In this document: piece by piece, positions 27,433 through 35,641 of the stretch | Layout: each line of letters starts with the position of its first letter | Position numbering within the stretch: the first letter of the stretch is position 1 | Origin: Gammaproteobacteria bacterium | GTDB taxonomy: Bacteria; Pseudomonadota; Gammaproteobacteria; Arenicellales; JAANXG01 | DNA: 54,403 nt | NCBI GenBank assembly: GCA_024639325.1 | Contig: JAHEIO010000001.1 | Span: 1 to 54,403, forward strand | Direction: 5' to 3' | Made by a program: the position numbers and the translations under genes | The notes under the pieces: model-generated | Database searches by the model: none | Told to the model about the DNA's origin: nothing | The model's input: only the letters and a program-made list of their open reading frames with translations

Positions 27433-29733
27433 TTGGGAGAGCGAGTAGCAAGGTGGGCGATACGCTGGCGTTATCTGATCGTCGGGTTGACTCTCGTTGC
27501 TGCTTTTGTTGCGGGAAGTGGCGTCCGCTATTTGCATTTCGATACCGATTATCGAATATGGTTCAGCGATGACAACCCGCAGCTTCAGGCATTCGAAACG
27601 ATTCAGAACACATACACGAAGTACGACAATTTGTTATTCGTGCTCTCGCCCGCAAGCGGCGATGTATTCACCCGCTCGACGCTGGAAGCCGTCGAGTGGT
27701 TGACTGAACAGGCCTGGCAGATTCCATATTCCATCCGCGTCGATTCTCTCTCGAATTTTCAGCACACGCGGGGAGAGGGTGATGATCTTATCGTGCAGGA
27801 TATGTACTCCAATGCGAAATCACTTACGGATTTGGAACTTGATTCACTACGTGAAATCGCGCTATCGGAACCCTTGTTGCGTAACAGGCTGGTTTCCGGC
27901 AGGGGCCATGTCACCGGGATAAACGTGACGGTCCAGCCTCCCGGTGTCCGAACCGATTTGGAAGTGCCGGAGATCGCGGATTTCGCACGTTCCCTGAAAT
28001 CCGCGTTGATCGAACGATTTCCCGATATCGACCTGCGAATGACCGGTATTGTGATGATGAACAACGCATTTCCGGAAGCGTCTCAACATGACATACAGAC
28101 CCTGATACCGATCATGTTCGCGGTGGTCGTGCTGGTCCTGGGATTCTTGACTCGCTCGCTGATCGGCACCGTGGGCACGGTCCTGTTGATCGCTTTCACG
28201 GTGGTGATCACCATGGGTTTGGCCGGCTGGGCAGGTATCAAGTTGACCGGCGCGTCGGCAATCGCGCCGACAATTATATTGACCCTTGCGGTGGCCGACT
28301 GTGTTCACATTCTGGTCAATTTTATCCACGCAATGCGCAATGGTGCCGATAAGTATTCGGCGCTCGGTGAAAGCCTGAGGTTGAATCTGCAACCGGTTTT
28401 CCTGACCAGCATTACCACGGCAATCGGGTTTCTGAGTATGAACCTGGGCGATGTCCCGCCCTTCAGAGACATGGGAAATCTTGTCGCCCTCGGGGTGATG
28501 CTGGCCTTCGTCCTGTCTGTACTATTTTTACCCGCTTTCGTGGCAATCATGCCGGTAAACATCAAGCAGCGGCCGACCCACGGCGACCGGGCGATGCGAA
28601 TTTTCGCTAATTGGGTCATCCGAAGGAGGCGGATGCTACTGTGGGTCATGGGCCCTTGCATACTATTGCTCATAGCCTTCATCCCACGAAACGAGTTCAA
28701 TGACGAATTCGTAAAGTATTTCGATGAAACGATCCAGTTTCGTCTGGATACGGACTACACGACCGAAAACCTGACCGGAATCTATACCATTCAGTATTCA
28801 CTGTACGCTGGCGAATCCGGCGGCATCTCGAATCCCGAGTTTCTGGCAACAATCGAACGATTCGCGCAGTGGTTCAGGCAGCAGCCGCGTGTGATACACG
28901 TCAACACGATTACCGATACGCTCAAACGACTGAATAAAAACCTGCATGAGGATGCCGATGAATGGTATCGGGTCCCGCAGCAGCGGGATCTAGCTGCCCA
29001 GTATCTTCTTCTCTATGAAATGTCGCTGCCGTACGGTCTGGACCTCAATGACCAGATAAATATCGACAAATCTGCAACACGGTTCATAGTCACCACGGAG
29101 AGTCTGTCCACCAAAGATACTTTGGAAATGGTCGAGAGGGCGCGCGAATGGATTCGGGTCAATGGTCTGAACAGATCCGGAGATGTGAAGGGATCGAGTC
29201 CCAACATCATGTTCGCCCACATCACCGGAAGGAATATCAAGAGCATGTTGGTGGGGACCACTACCGCGCTGGTACTGATTTCGCTGATTCTGATAGTCGC
29301 CCTGCGATCCTTGAAGCTGGGCCTGATAAGCATGGTGCCCAACCTGGTGCCCGCGGCACTGGCCTTCGGGCTGTGGGGGATCGTGGTCGGGCAAATTGGT
29401 TTGGCCATATCCGTTGTGAGTGCAATGAGCCTTGGCATCATCGTAGACGACACCGTGCACTTTCTGACGAAATATGAACGCGCCCGACGTGAGCAGGGCA
29501 TGGATGCCCAGGATGCGGTGCGCTATGCGTTCTCGACGGTGGGTATGGCGTTGTGGGTCACATCCCTTGTCCTGGTCGCGGGATTCCTCGTTTTGTCGCA
29601 ATCTGCGTTTCAGGTCAACTCCGGTATGGGGTTGTTGACCGCCATCGTAATCATATTTGCGTTGATCGCAGATTTTTTGTTCCTACCGCCACTGCTGATT
29701 AGACTGAGCGCGAACCGCGGCGCGAAATGCTGA
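27433..29733 (+). CDS. RND/MMPL-family exporter
   Basis: This 766-residue protein has the RND duplicate layout: a helix near 15-33, a large periplasmic domain (about 35-225), five to six helices (about 225-375), a helix near 395-415, a second periplasmic domain (about 415-610), then helices 612-750. Charged intramembrane residues typical of proton-coupled RND proteins are seen in TM4 (LAVADCVHILVNF) and TM10 (SLGIIVDDTVHFLTKY). It belongs to the predicted exporter group COG1033/MMPL, substrate unknown. The start is TTG 27433 with AAGGAG 6 nt upstream; TTG 27430 is possible. Periplasmic adaptor, lipoprotein-carrier and outer-membrane partners are absent nearby. Confidence 0.88.
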   Translation: MGERVARWAIRWRYLIVGLTLVAAFVAGSGVRYLHFDTDYRIWFSDDNPQLQAFETIQNTYTKYDNLLFVLSPASGDVFTRSTLEAVEWLTEQAWQIPYSIRVDSLSNFQHTRGEGDDLIVQDMYSNAKSLTDLELDSLREIALSEPLLRNRLVSGRGHVTGINVTVQPPGVRTDLEVPEIADFARSLKSALIERFPDIDLRMTGIVMMNNAFPEASQHDIQTLIPIMFAVVVLVLGFLTRSLIGTVGTVLLIAFTVVITMGLAGWAGIKLTGASAIAPTIILTLAVADCVHILVNFIHAMRNGADKYSALGESLRLNLQPVFLTSITTAIGFLSMNLGDVPPFRDMGNLVALGVMLAFVLSVLFLPAFVAIMPVNIKQRPTHGDRAMRIFANWVIRRRRMLLWVMGPCILLLIAFIPRNEFNDEFVKYFDETIQFRLDTDYTTENLTGIYTIQYSLYAGESGGISNPEFLATIERFAQWFRQQPRVIHVNTITDTLKRLNKNLHEDADEWYRVPQQRDLAAQYLLLYEMSLPYGLDLNDQINIDKSATRFIVTTESLSTKDTLEMVERAREWIRVNGLNRSGDVKGSSPNIMFAHITGRNIKSMLVGTTTALVLISLILIVALRSLKLGLISMVPNLVPAALAFGLWGIVVGQIGLAISVVSAMSLGIIVDDTVHFLTKYERARREQGMDAQDAVRYAFSTVGMALWVTSLVLVAGFLVLSQSAFQVNSGMGLLTAIVIIFALIADFLFLPPLLIRLSANRGAKC

Positions 29734-29736
29734 TAG

Positions 29737-29815
29737 ACCCGCATATTGCACCAGACCGGCGCTCAGGCAAACCTATGCCGCGTCATCGCTCGGGATACTG
29801 GTGCAATTTGCGGGT
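29737..29815. repeat. long imperfect inverted repeat after the exporter gene
   Basis: ACCCGCATATTGCACCAG (29737-29754) pairs with CTGGTGCAATTTGCGGGT (29798-29815) at 17 of 18 positions, with 43 nt between. It begins 3 nt after the exporter stop, in a convergent intergenic region, and could end transcription or protect the mRNA 3' end. No T-run follows, although very AT-rich DNA does. Its right arm is nearly repeated at 42044-42062 (TGGTGCAA..TGCGGGTTAA), and its outer end resembles that of the repeat at 36799-36875. Confidence 0.6.
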
Positions 29816-29988
29816 TAAGTAAATGATATTCCCACCATAGCCAATAAGTAAGGATATATATATAAAATATTACCCACATATAGAAAATTGAAAGAATAAA
29901 TTTAGATTAGCGTCTATTTTTAATGGAAGTGTTGAAAATAAATATTATTTTCAAATAATGGGGAGTATTGTGGGGAGAACATACTATT
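29816..29988. other. AT-rich convergent intergenic segment with a perfect 10-bp palindrome
   Basis: This stretch is strikingly AT-rich compared with its surroundings. It contains no supported reading frame. At 29932-29954, TTGAAAATAA and TTATTTTCAA form a perfect 10-bp inverted repeat with a 3-nt centre. It lies 35 nt past the stop of the minus-strand glycosyltransferase gene, so on that strand it could fold as a 3'-end hairpin. A protein-binding palindrome is the alternative. Confidence 0.45.
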
Positions 29989-30630
29989 TTATATGCTCCA
30001 TTGTTTCAGTATTGGTATCTGATCTGCCAAGGCGACGAGATCTCGATAGTCGTCGATGTCCCGCAACGTGTCGAGTACAGTGAATTCAATGCCCAGCGCC
30101 GCTGCGAGCGCCATCGTTTTGGGGAACACATCCACCCCACCCCAACTTATTCCGGAAAACAAGCCCGGCTGGCAATTCTGCAGTCCAATCAGGTAGTAGC
30201 CTCCATCCGTGCCCGGTCCGATTACGTTGCGTCCCGCTTTAAGCGATTCACCAGCCAGTTGAAGCTGACAGGGTGGGCAATGCGGAATATCACATCCCAT
30301 TACGGCGGTGGGAATCCCTTTGGCCGTATGGCTGCAAATGGCGCCGCTGATTTTTTCTCCAAGGCCTCCCTCGATCTGGACGCCGAGCTGAATACGGGTG
30401 CTTTCAGCAAGATCATTGAACACGTCATGGTCCAGGTCCGGCCAGCCGAGTAGGAAGACCGGCCCGGTCCAGGCGTGGACGGCGAGTCGAACGGACGCCC
30501 TGATGAGCGCGGCAGCCACCTCCGCTGCATCATGCGCGCTAAGCTCGGGCATCAGCCTCGTTTTGACCTGCCCGGGTATCGGGCTCTTGGCGAGGAGTAT
30601 CAGTGCGGGAGCGGGGCCTTCAGCGGGCAT
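29989..30630 (-). CDS. TIGR04282-type glycosyltransferase (DUF2064)
   Basis: The 213-residue protein resembles the short GT-A-like proteins labelled TIGR04282 (arsenosugar biosynthesis-type glycosyltransferase). Visible motifs are LILLAKSPIPGQVKTRLMPEL near the start, VMGCDIPHCPP (the DxD-like region) and IGPGTDGGYYLIGLQ. Members often occur beside a TIGR04283 glycosyltransferase, as here: the two genes overlap by 11 nt. The family name comes from clusters with arsenic genes in cyanobacteria; no arsenic methyltransferase or radical SAM gene is in this window, so the substrate is unknown. It is last in the argG unit. Confidence 0.85.
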   Translation of the reverse strand: MPAEGPAPALILLAKSPIPGQVKTRLMPELSAHDAAEVAAALIRASVRLAVHAWTGPVFLLGWPDLDHDVFNDLAESTRIQLGVQIEGGLGEKISGAICSHTAKGIPTAVMGCDIPHCPPCQLQLAGESLKAGRNVIGPGTDGGYYLIGLQNCQPGLFSGISWGGVDVFPKTMALAAALGIEFTVLDTLRDIDDYRDLVALADQIPILKQWSI

Positions 30631-31312
30631 GCCCGTATCGCTCCGCCAGTTCGCCAGGGGAAACGCCGGTCCAATATAGGATACGCAGCCACCACATGGT
30701 GCCTACGGTCCGGAATACCCCGTTCTTTCTCCATCGGCGGCTGGCTGTGACGACCGGTGCCCGGATCCTGATTGGCCAGCCGGTTCTCCTGAGCCGCTTC
30801 GAGAGTTCGATATCTTCCATCAGTGGAATTTCCAGATACCGGCCCGCGGCTTTGAACACGCGGGCGGTGGTGAAAATGGCCTGATCACCGGTGCATATCC
30901 CGGTTAGTATCGAGCGGTGGTTCATGAACCGGGCAATGGTGTTCATTGCTGGCGAGCTATCATCGAACGTAACGTCGAATCGGCCCCATTCCGACGACAT
31001 TCTTGCAAGCGCGTCCGTGGCCAGGTTGATTCCATCCGACGGCAGCATCGTATCCGCGTGCAGGAACAGCAGGCATGTCGTTTTCGCGAGCGAAGCGCCG
31101 AAGTTCATTTGCCGGGCCCGGCCGGTTTCTGTTTGCACCACACGGACATTCGCTGCCGCCATGGTACACAGGTCCGAATAGGTCCTATCCGTGCTTCCGC
31201 CGTCGACGGCGATAACGGGGCAGGGCAGGGAATTTAGGTGTGAGCAGAGTGACGCAACGCGCGCCGATTCATCGAGCACGGGAACTATTACGGTAAGGTC
31301 CCGTGTATCCAT
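30620..31312 (-). CDS. TIGR04283-type family 2 glycosyltransferase
   Basis: The 230-residue protein is a short GT2 enzyme. It begins LTVIVPVLDESARVASL, then VIAVDGGSTDRT and the DxD region LLFLHADTMLPSD. Near the C-terminus are MEDIELSKRLRRTG and the short GVSPGELAERYGHAR tail, as in TIGR04283 members. No membrane helices are evident. The start ATG overlaps the argG stop (TGATG), and the 3' end overlaps the DUF2064 gene by 11 nt, so the three genes are translationally coupled. I infer that the two glycosyltransferases act in one pathway, with unknown sugar and acceptor. Confidence 0.87.
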   Translation of the reverse strand: MDTRDLTVIVPVLDESARVASLCSHLNSLPCPVIAVDGGSTDRTYSDLCTMAAANVRVVQTETGRARQMNFGASLAKTTCLLFLHADTMLPSDGINLATDALARMSSEWGRFDVTFDDSSPAMNTIARFMNHRSILTGICTGDQAIFTTARVFKAAGRYLEIPLMEDIELSKRLRRTGWPIRIRAPVVTASRRWRKNGVFRTVGTMWWLRILYWTGVSPGELAERYGHAR

Positions 31313-32538
31313 CACAAAGGCATTTTGCCGCCCGCATTCCTGATCTTGCCGGCAAGCCGGAGACGCAGGGCGTTAAGCTTGATAAAGCCTTCCGCATCGG
31401 ACTGATTGTATGCGCCCTCGTCGTCTTCGAAAGTCACGATTTTCTCATCGAACAGGGAATCGGCGTCCGACCGTCGGCCGGTGACAATCACGTTGCCCTT
31501 GTATAAAGACAATCGGACGAAGCCGTTGACGACCCTCTGTGAGGCATCGATCATCGTCTGCATCATTTCCCGTTCGGGGCTCCACCAGTAACCGTTGTAG
31601 ATGAGCGTCGCATATCGCGGCATGAGTTCATCCTTGAGGTGTCCGACCTCCCGGTCAAGCGTTATCGACTCCAGCGCACGGTGGGCTTTCAACAGGATCG
31701 TCCCGCCCGGTGTCTCATAACAGCCGCGGTTCTTCATGCCGACGTAGCGGTTTTCGACGATATCGGCACGTCCTATACCGTGACGACCACCAAGCGCGTT
31801 CAGTGTCTCCATGACCCCCGCCGGCGACAGTGGTTCGCCACAGACCGCCACGACATCGCCCTGTCGGAATTCGAGTTCGACTGATTCGCCCTGGTCCGGC
31901 GCATTCTGGGGAGAGACGGTGAGCCGCCACATCTTATCGTCCGGTTCATGCCAGGGATCTTCAAGGCTGCCACCTTCATAAGATATATGCAGCGCATTGG
32001 CATCCGTAGAATACGAGGAACTGCCATCGGCTTTTTTCTCAACCGGAATACCATGTTGATCGGCATAGGCAACGAGCTTTTCTCGAGAGTTGAGGTCCCA
32101 CTCCCTCCAGGGGGCTATGATCTTGATTTCCGGATTCAGAGCATAAGCACCGAGTTCGAATCGCACCTGATCGTTGCCTTTGCCGGTAGCGCCGTGTGAT
32201 ATGGCATCGGCACCGGTGGTCGCGGCGATTTCCACCAGACGCTTTGCAATCAGGGGACGTGCGATCGAGGTCCCCAACAGGTATTCTCCCTCGTACACGG
32301 TGTTGGCGCGGAACATTGGAAAGATGAAATCCCGGGCGAATTCCTCCCGCAGGTCTTCGATGTAAATTTCACTTATGCCAAGTTGCCGTGCCTTCAACCG
32401 GGCCGGTTCCAGTTCCTCGCCTTGACCGATGTCGGCGGTAAACGTGACGATCTCGCAGTTGTATTGTTCCTTAAGCCACTTCAGGATCACCGACGTATCG
32501 AGTCCTCCGGAATAGGCCAATACTACCTTCTTTATCAT
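31312..32538 (-). CDS. argG: argininosuccinate synthase
   Basis: ArgG joins citrulline and aspartate with ATP, giving argininosuccinate. The 408-residue protein has the pyrophosphatase-type P-loop [45 protein letters not shown] and [18 protein letters not shown]. Length and motifs are normal. It is the first gene of a three-gene unit, with its stop overlapping the next start. argD lies about 0.8 kb away on the other strand, so two arginine genes sit close together but divergently. Confidence 0.97.
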   Translation of the reverse strand: MIKKVVLAYSGGLDTSVILKWLKEQYNCEIVTFTADIGQGEELEPARLKARQLGISEIYIEDLREEFARDFIFPMFRANTVYEGEYLLGTSIARPLIAKRLVEIAATTGADAISHGATGKGNDQVRFELGAYALNPEIKIIAPWREWDLNSREKLVAYADQHGIPVEKKADGSSSYSTDANALHISYEGGSLEDPWHEPDDKMWRLTVSPQNAPDQGESVELEFRQGDVVAVCGEPLSPAGVMETLNALGGRHGIGRADIVENRYVGMKNRGCYETPGGTILLKAHRALESITLDREVGHLKDELMPRYATLIYNGYWWSPEREMMQTMIDASQRVVNGFVRLSLYKGNVIVTGRRSDADSLFDEKIVTFEDDEGAYNQSDAEGFIKLNALRLRLAGKIRNAGGKMPL

Positions 32539-32621
32539 GATTGCGTCCGTGGTGGGAAAAACCCGCTATCTTCATCTGTTTGCGAACAAGACTCAAGTAC
32601 CGCTTGAAATTCGTTTGCAGG

Positions 32622-32649
32622 TTGGCATAGTCTACCGACCAATTATAAA
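32622..32649 (+). promoter_or_regulatory. candidate sigma-70 promoter for the 31-residue membrane protein gene
   Basis: TTGGCA (32622-32627) and TATAAA (32644-32649) are spaced by 16 nt in the divergent region upstream of the small frame at 32668. Transcription would start near 32656, leaving a very short leader that still holds the GGAG at 32659-32662. This is a consensus match only. Confidence 0.45.
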
Positions 32650-32667
32650 AGCCGCTGCGGAGCAAAC

Positions 32668-32763
32668 ATGAAAAATCCACTGGATTCGATTACCGGCACG
32701 ATCACCTCTGGCGTGGTGCTTACACTGGTGCTCTACGTATTCGTAAAAGGCTTTCTGGTTTAG
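32668..32763 (+). CDS. 31-residue single-pass membrane protein
   Basis: This short frame reads MKNPLDSITGTITSG followed by a hydrophobic stretch VVLTLVLYVFVKGFLV to the end: one membrane helix with the N-terminal half polar. GGAG lies 5 nt before the ATG, and a promoter-like pair lies just upstream, so expression is plausible. The next gene (PuuD-like membrane protein) starts 19 nt after its stop, suggesting an operon. I do not recognise a family. It may be an assembly or stabilising subunit of the neighbour, by analogy with small subunits of membrane complexes; that is inference. Confidence 0.65.
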   Translation: MKNPLDSITGTITSGVVLTLVLYVFVKGFLV

Positions 32764-32782
32764 TGTTTGCGGGAGGATCGTG

Positions 32783-33301
32783 ATGGACCCTTTGATTCTG
32801 GCTATAGATAGATGGCTGCATGTGCTGGCCGGGATTACCTGGATCGGATTGCTTTACTATTTCAATTTCGTCCAAGTTCCGGGACTTGCCGCTGCAAAGG
32901 CGGACGGGACTGCCGCTGGGATCACCAAACACATCGCTCCCCGCGCGTTGTTGTGGTTCCGGTGGGCTGCGGTGGCAACCTGGTTGACAGGTGCGGCGTA
33001 TCTGCTGCTTGGTCACGGCACCGGTGAGATGAACGGCGTGGCCCGGGCATTCATGCTGCAGGGCTCCGCCGCACCCATCGGGGTGGGTGCCTGGCTGGGT
33101 ACCATCATGCTGTTCAACGTATGGGCATTGATCTGGCCAAATCAGAAGAAAGTACTGGGCCTGGTCGAGGCCAGCGATGAAGAAAAAGTAAAGGGTGCGC
33201 GTGTCGCCCTGCTGGCATCGCGCACGAACACGATGCTTTCGATCCCAATGCTGTTTTTCATGATCACCGGTTCACCGGCACACGGCGGTGGACTCTTTTA
33301 G
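32783..33301 (+). CDS. PuuD-like (DUF989) short membrane protein, possibly haem-binding
   Basis: The 172-residue protein has about four membrane helices. It begins LILAIDRWLHVLAGITWIGLLYYFNFVQVPGL, which resembles the N-terminal membrane domain of PuuD-type urate hydroxylase and related proteins. Histidines at the start of helix 1 (RWLHVLAG), after the first loop (ITKHIAPRAL) and in GHGTGE could be haem ligands. The C-terminal cytochrome c part of full PuuD is absent and there is no CxxCH motif. The start is ATG 32783 with GGAGG 6 nt upstream. Genome annotation often calls such short proteins urate hydroxylase PuuD, but no purine-catabolism gene is nearby, so I would not assign that activity. 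Confidence 0.75.
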   Translation: MDPLILAIDRWLHVLAGITWIGLLYYFNFVQVPGLAAAKADGTAAGITKHIAPRALLWFRWAAVATWLTGAAYLLLGHGTGEMNGVARAFMLQGSAAPIGVGAWLGTIMLFNVWALIWPNQKKVLGLVEASDEEKVKGARVALLASRTNTMLSIPMLFFMITGSPAHGGGLF

Positions 33302-33348
33302 ACCGGCGGGTCGCACGACGCCTATCCGGCGCTATCTTTTTTTCCTCT

Positions 33349-34527
33349 ATGAATAAAGCCGGCACTAACCTGATGCAGACGTACCAGAGGCTGCCGCTGG
33401 CTTTTGTTCGTGGCAAAGGCGCCTGGCTATGGGATGACAAGGGTAACGCATATCTGGACGCCCTTAGCGGCATTGCGGTGGTAGCTCTGGGCCATGGCAA
33501 CGATGTGTTGGCGGATGCGCTCGGCGATCAGGCGCGGAACCTGATCCACACTTCGAATCTCTATCGCATCCCGCTGCAAGAGGAGTTGGGCCGCAAGCTG
33601 TGTGGTTTGAGCGGAATGTCCAGCGCTTTTTTCTGCAATTCGGGTGCCGAGGCCAATGAAGCCGCGATAAAGATTGCGCGGCGCTACGGCCATGGCAAGA
33701 AAGTCCGGGTACCGAGCATTATGGTCACGGAGGGCAGTTTCCACGGCCGTACCATGGCGACGCTCACGGCAACCGGTAATCGCAAAGCCCATGCGGGATT
33801 CGAGCCCCTGGTAACCGGCTTCAAGAGGGTGCCTTACAACGATCTCGATGCGGTTTCTCAGTTGGCGGAGAGTGATCCGGATATTGTGGCGGTGCTGGTC
33901 GAGCCAATCCAGGGTGAAGGAGGCGTCAACATTCCGGACAAGAATTATCTTGCCGGGTTGAGAGATCACTGTGACCGGCGGGGTTGGCTTTTGATGGTCG
34001 ATGAAATACAGACCGGCATGGGCAGGACGGGAAAATGGTTTGCGTTTCAGCATGAAGGCATTCAACCGGATGTGGTCACCGTGGCGAAAGCCCTTGGCAA
34101 TGGCGTGCCAGTAGGGGCATGTCTGGGAGCGGACACCGTGCGCGGATTGCTTACGGCTGGCAGCCACGGTACGACTTTCGGAGGAAGTCCATTTGCATGC
34201 CGTGCCGCGCTTACCGTCGTCGGTGAAATCGAACGCAACGATCTGGTCAATCGGGCAGGCGAATTGGGAACGCGGATACTGAGGGATCTAAGTAATCGTT
34301 TGGCTTCTGATCAAAGAATTCGTTCTATCAGGGGTATGGGCCTGATGATAGCGCTTGAGTTCGATAAACCGTGCCCGGATCTTGTTTCATTGTGCCTGAA
34401 TCAAAGATTGCTGATCAACGTAACGGCGGGGAACGTTGTGCGTTTGCTGCCCCCTCTTGTCCTGGACGATGAAGAAGCGAATTTGCTGGTGGACAGACTC
34501 GTGGCAGCCATCCGGGTGTATAGTTGA
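33349..34527 (+). CDS. argD: acetylornithine aminotransferase
   Basis: ArgD is a PLP enzyme that transaminates N-acetylglutamate semialdehyde to acetylornithine; many also serve in lysine synthesis. Its 392 residues include FFCNSGAEANEAAIKIAR, EGSFHGRTMATLTATGN, EPIQGEGGVN, VDEIQTGMGRTG and the PLP-lysine motif VTVAKALGNGVPVGA. The length is typical of ArgD rather than longer class III relatives. The start ATG at 33349 lies close after a T-run with no clear ribosome binding site; ATG 33373 is an alternative. Divergent argG nearby supports the arginine role. Confidence 0.95.
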   Translation: MNKAGTNLMQTYQRLPLAFVRGKGAWLWDDKGNAYLDALSGIAVVALGHGNDVLADALGDQARNLIHTSNLYRIPLQEELGRKLCGLSGMSSAFFCNSGAEANEAAIKIARRYGHGKKVRVPSIMVTEGSFHGRTMATLTATGNRKAHAGFEPLVTGFKRVPYNDLDAVSQLAESDPDIVAVLVEPIQGEGGVNIPDKNYLAGLRDHCDRRGWLLMVDEIQTGMGRTGKWFAFQHEGIQPDVVTVAKALGNGVPVGACLGADTVRGLLTAGSHGTTFGGSPFACRAALTVVGEIERNDLVNRAGELGTRILRDLSNRLASDQRIRSIRGMGLMIALEFDKPCPDLVSLCLNQRLLINVTAGNVVRLLPPLVLDDEEANLLVDRLVAAIRVYS

Positions 34528-34600
34528 AATCGCATCTGCCTGCCGTCTGACCATGGGGTACATCATCAACGAACAAGCCGGGCTCTGAAAATTCGTCACG

Positions 34601-35641
34601 ATGAAACTTCTGGATATCAAATCGATAGTCTGTAAGCATGATGCGCATGCCACCGTAAAGGACTTATCGTTTGATGTAAGCCAGGGATCCCTGGCTTGTC
34701 TACTTGGCCCGAGCGGCTGCGGCAAGACCACTGTGTTGAGAGCCATCGCCGGTTTCCACCCCCTCTCCCAGGGCGAAATTCGCATCCGGGGCCGCACCGT
34801 GTCGAGGCCCGGATTCGGTGTCGCACCCGAACAGCGAAAGGTTGGCATGGTTTTTCAAGACAGCGCTCTGTTCCCGCACCTGACGGTTCAGGACAACGTT
34901 GGATTTGGACTCAAAACTCTCGGCTCCGACCAGAGAAGGCAACAAGTCCGGCGCCTGCTGCAGCGGGTTGGCCTGCTGGAGATGGATAAGCGTTATCCGC
35001 ACGAGTTGTCCGGGGGGCAGCAGCAAAGAGTGGCGCTGGCGCGGGCCCTCGCACCAAAGCCCGACCTTGTCCTGATGGATGAGCCGTTTTCCAATCTCGA
35101 CGTCGAAACCCGGGAACGGCTGGGTCACGAGGTCCGGGATATCTTCAAGGAGCAGGGAACGACATGCGTGCTGGTTACTCACGACCAGAATGATGCTTTT
35201 TCCCTTTGCGACTACGTCGGAGTAATGCAAGAAGGCCGGATTCTGCAGTGGGACACGCCTTATAATCTGTATCACGAACCGGCGACCCGGTTCGTCGCGG
35301 ATTTCATTGGAGACGGTGTGTTCCTTCCAGGAGAGATCGTTGAAACCGGAATCGTAGAAACGGGGATTGGCAGAATCACCGGTAAATCTACGGGCAAGGG
35401 CGCTCGTGGTGACGTGATGGACGTGTTGATCCGACCGGATGATGTCGTACCAGCAGATTCAGACGGCATCGTCGCCACTGTGATACGCAAGGTTTTCAAG
35501 GGGGCAGATGTTCTGTATACGCTGCGCACGAGCAACGGCAGCCAGGTACTGTCCTTGTTTCCCAGTGATGCTAATTTAGAACTGGGCGACGCGGTAAAGG
35601 TGCGATTACAGGCCACGCATCTGGTGGCATTTCCGCAATGA
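34601..35641 (+). CDS. orphan ABC transporter ATPase (FbpC/CysA-like)
   Basis: The 346-residue ATPase has Walker A GPSGCGKTT, Q-loop VGMVFQDSALFPHLTV, signature LSGGQQQRVALARAL, Walker B LVLMDEPFSNLD and H-loop VLVTHD. A C-terminal TOBE-like domain (about 235-346) includes IRPDDVVPADSDG. This layout fits importers for ferric iron, sulfate or polyamines (FbpC/CysA/PotA group); the substrate cannot be told. A short tandem (VETGI repeated, about residues 247-257) sits in the linker. No permease or binding-protein gene is adjacent. The stop overlaps the next gene start (ATGA), so that unknown protein is probably its functional partner. Confidence 0.9.
   Translation: MKLLDIKSIVCKHDAHATVKDLSFDVSQGSLACLLGPSGCGKTTVLRAIAGFHPLSQGEIRIRGRTVSRPGFGVAPEQRKVGMVFQDSALFPHLTVQDNVGFGLKTLGSDQRRQQVRRLLQRVGLLEMDKRYPHELSGGQQQRVALARALAPKPDLVLMDEPFSNLDVETRERLGHEVRDIFKEQGTTCVLVTHDQNDAFSLCDYVGVMQEGRILQWDTPYNLYHEPATRFVADFIGDGVFLPGEIVETGIVETGIGRITGKSTGKGARGDVMDVLIRPDDVVPADSDGIVATVIRKVFKGADVLYTLRTSNGSQVLSLFPSDANLELGDAVKVRLQATHLVAFPQ

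Noticed and set aside
29737-29820. Possible integron attC site (GTTAAGT at the right end of the long inverted repeat)
   Set aside because: The left end lacks the complementary RYYYAAC core, and there is no integrase or cassette array.
29989-31312. Arsenosugar biosynthesis cluster
   Set aside because: Only the two glycosyltransferases match; no arsenic methyltransferase, radical SAM or transport gene is present.
32783-33301. Urate hydroxylase PuuD as a firm function
   Set aside because: The cytochrome c domain is absent and there is no purine-degradation context.
33305-33343. Weak hairpin followed by T7 between the PuuD-like gene and argD, as a terminator
   Set aside because: The stem is short and bulged and lies too far from the T-run; not convincing.
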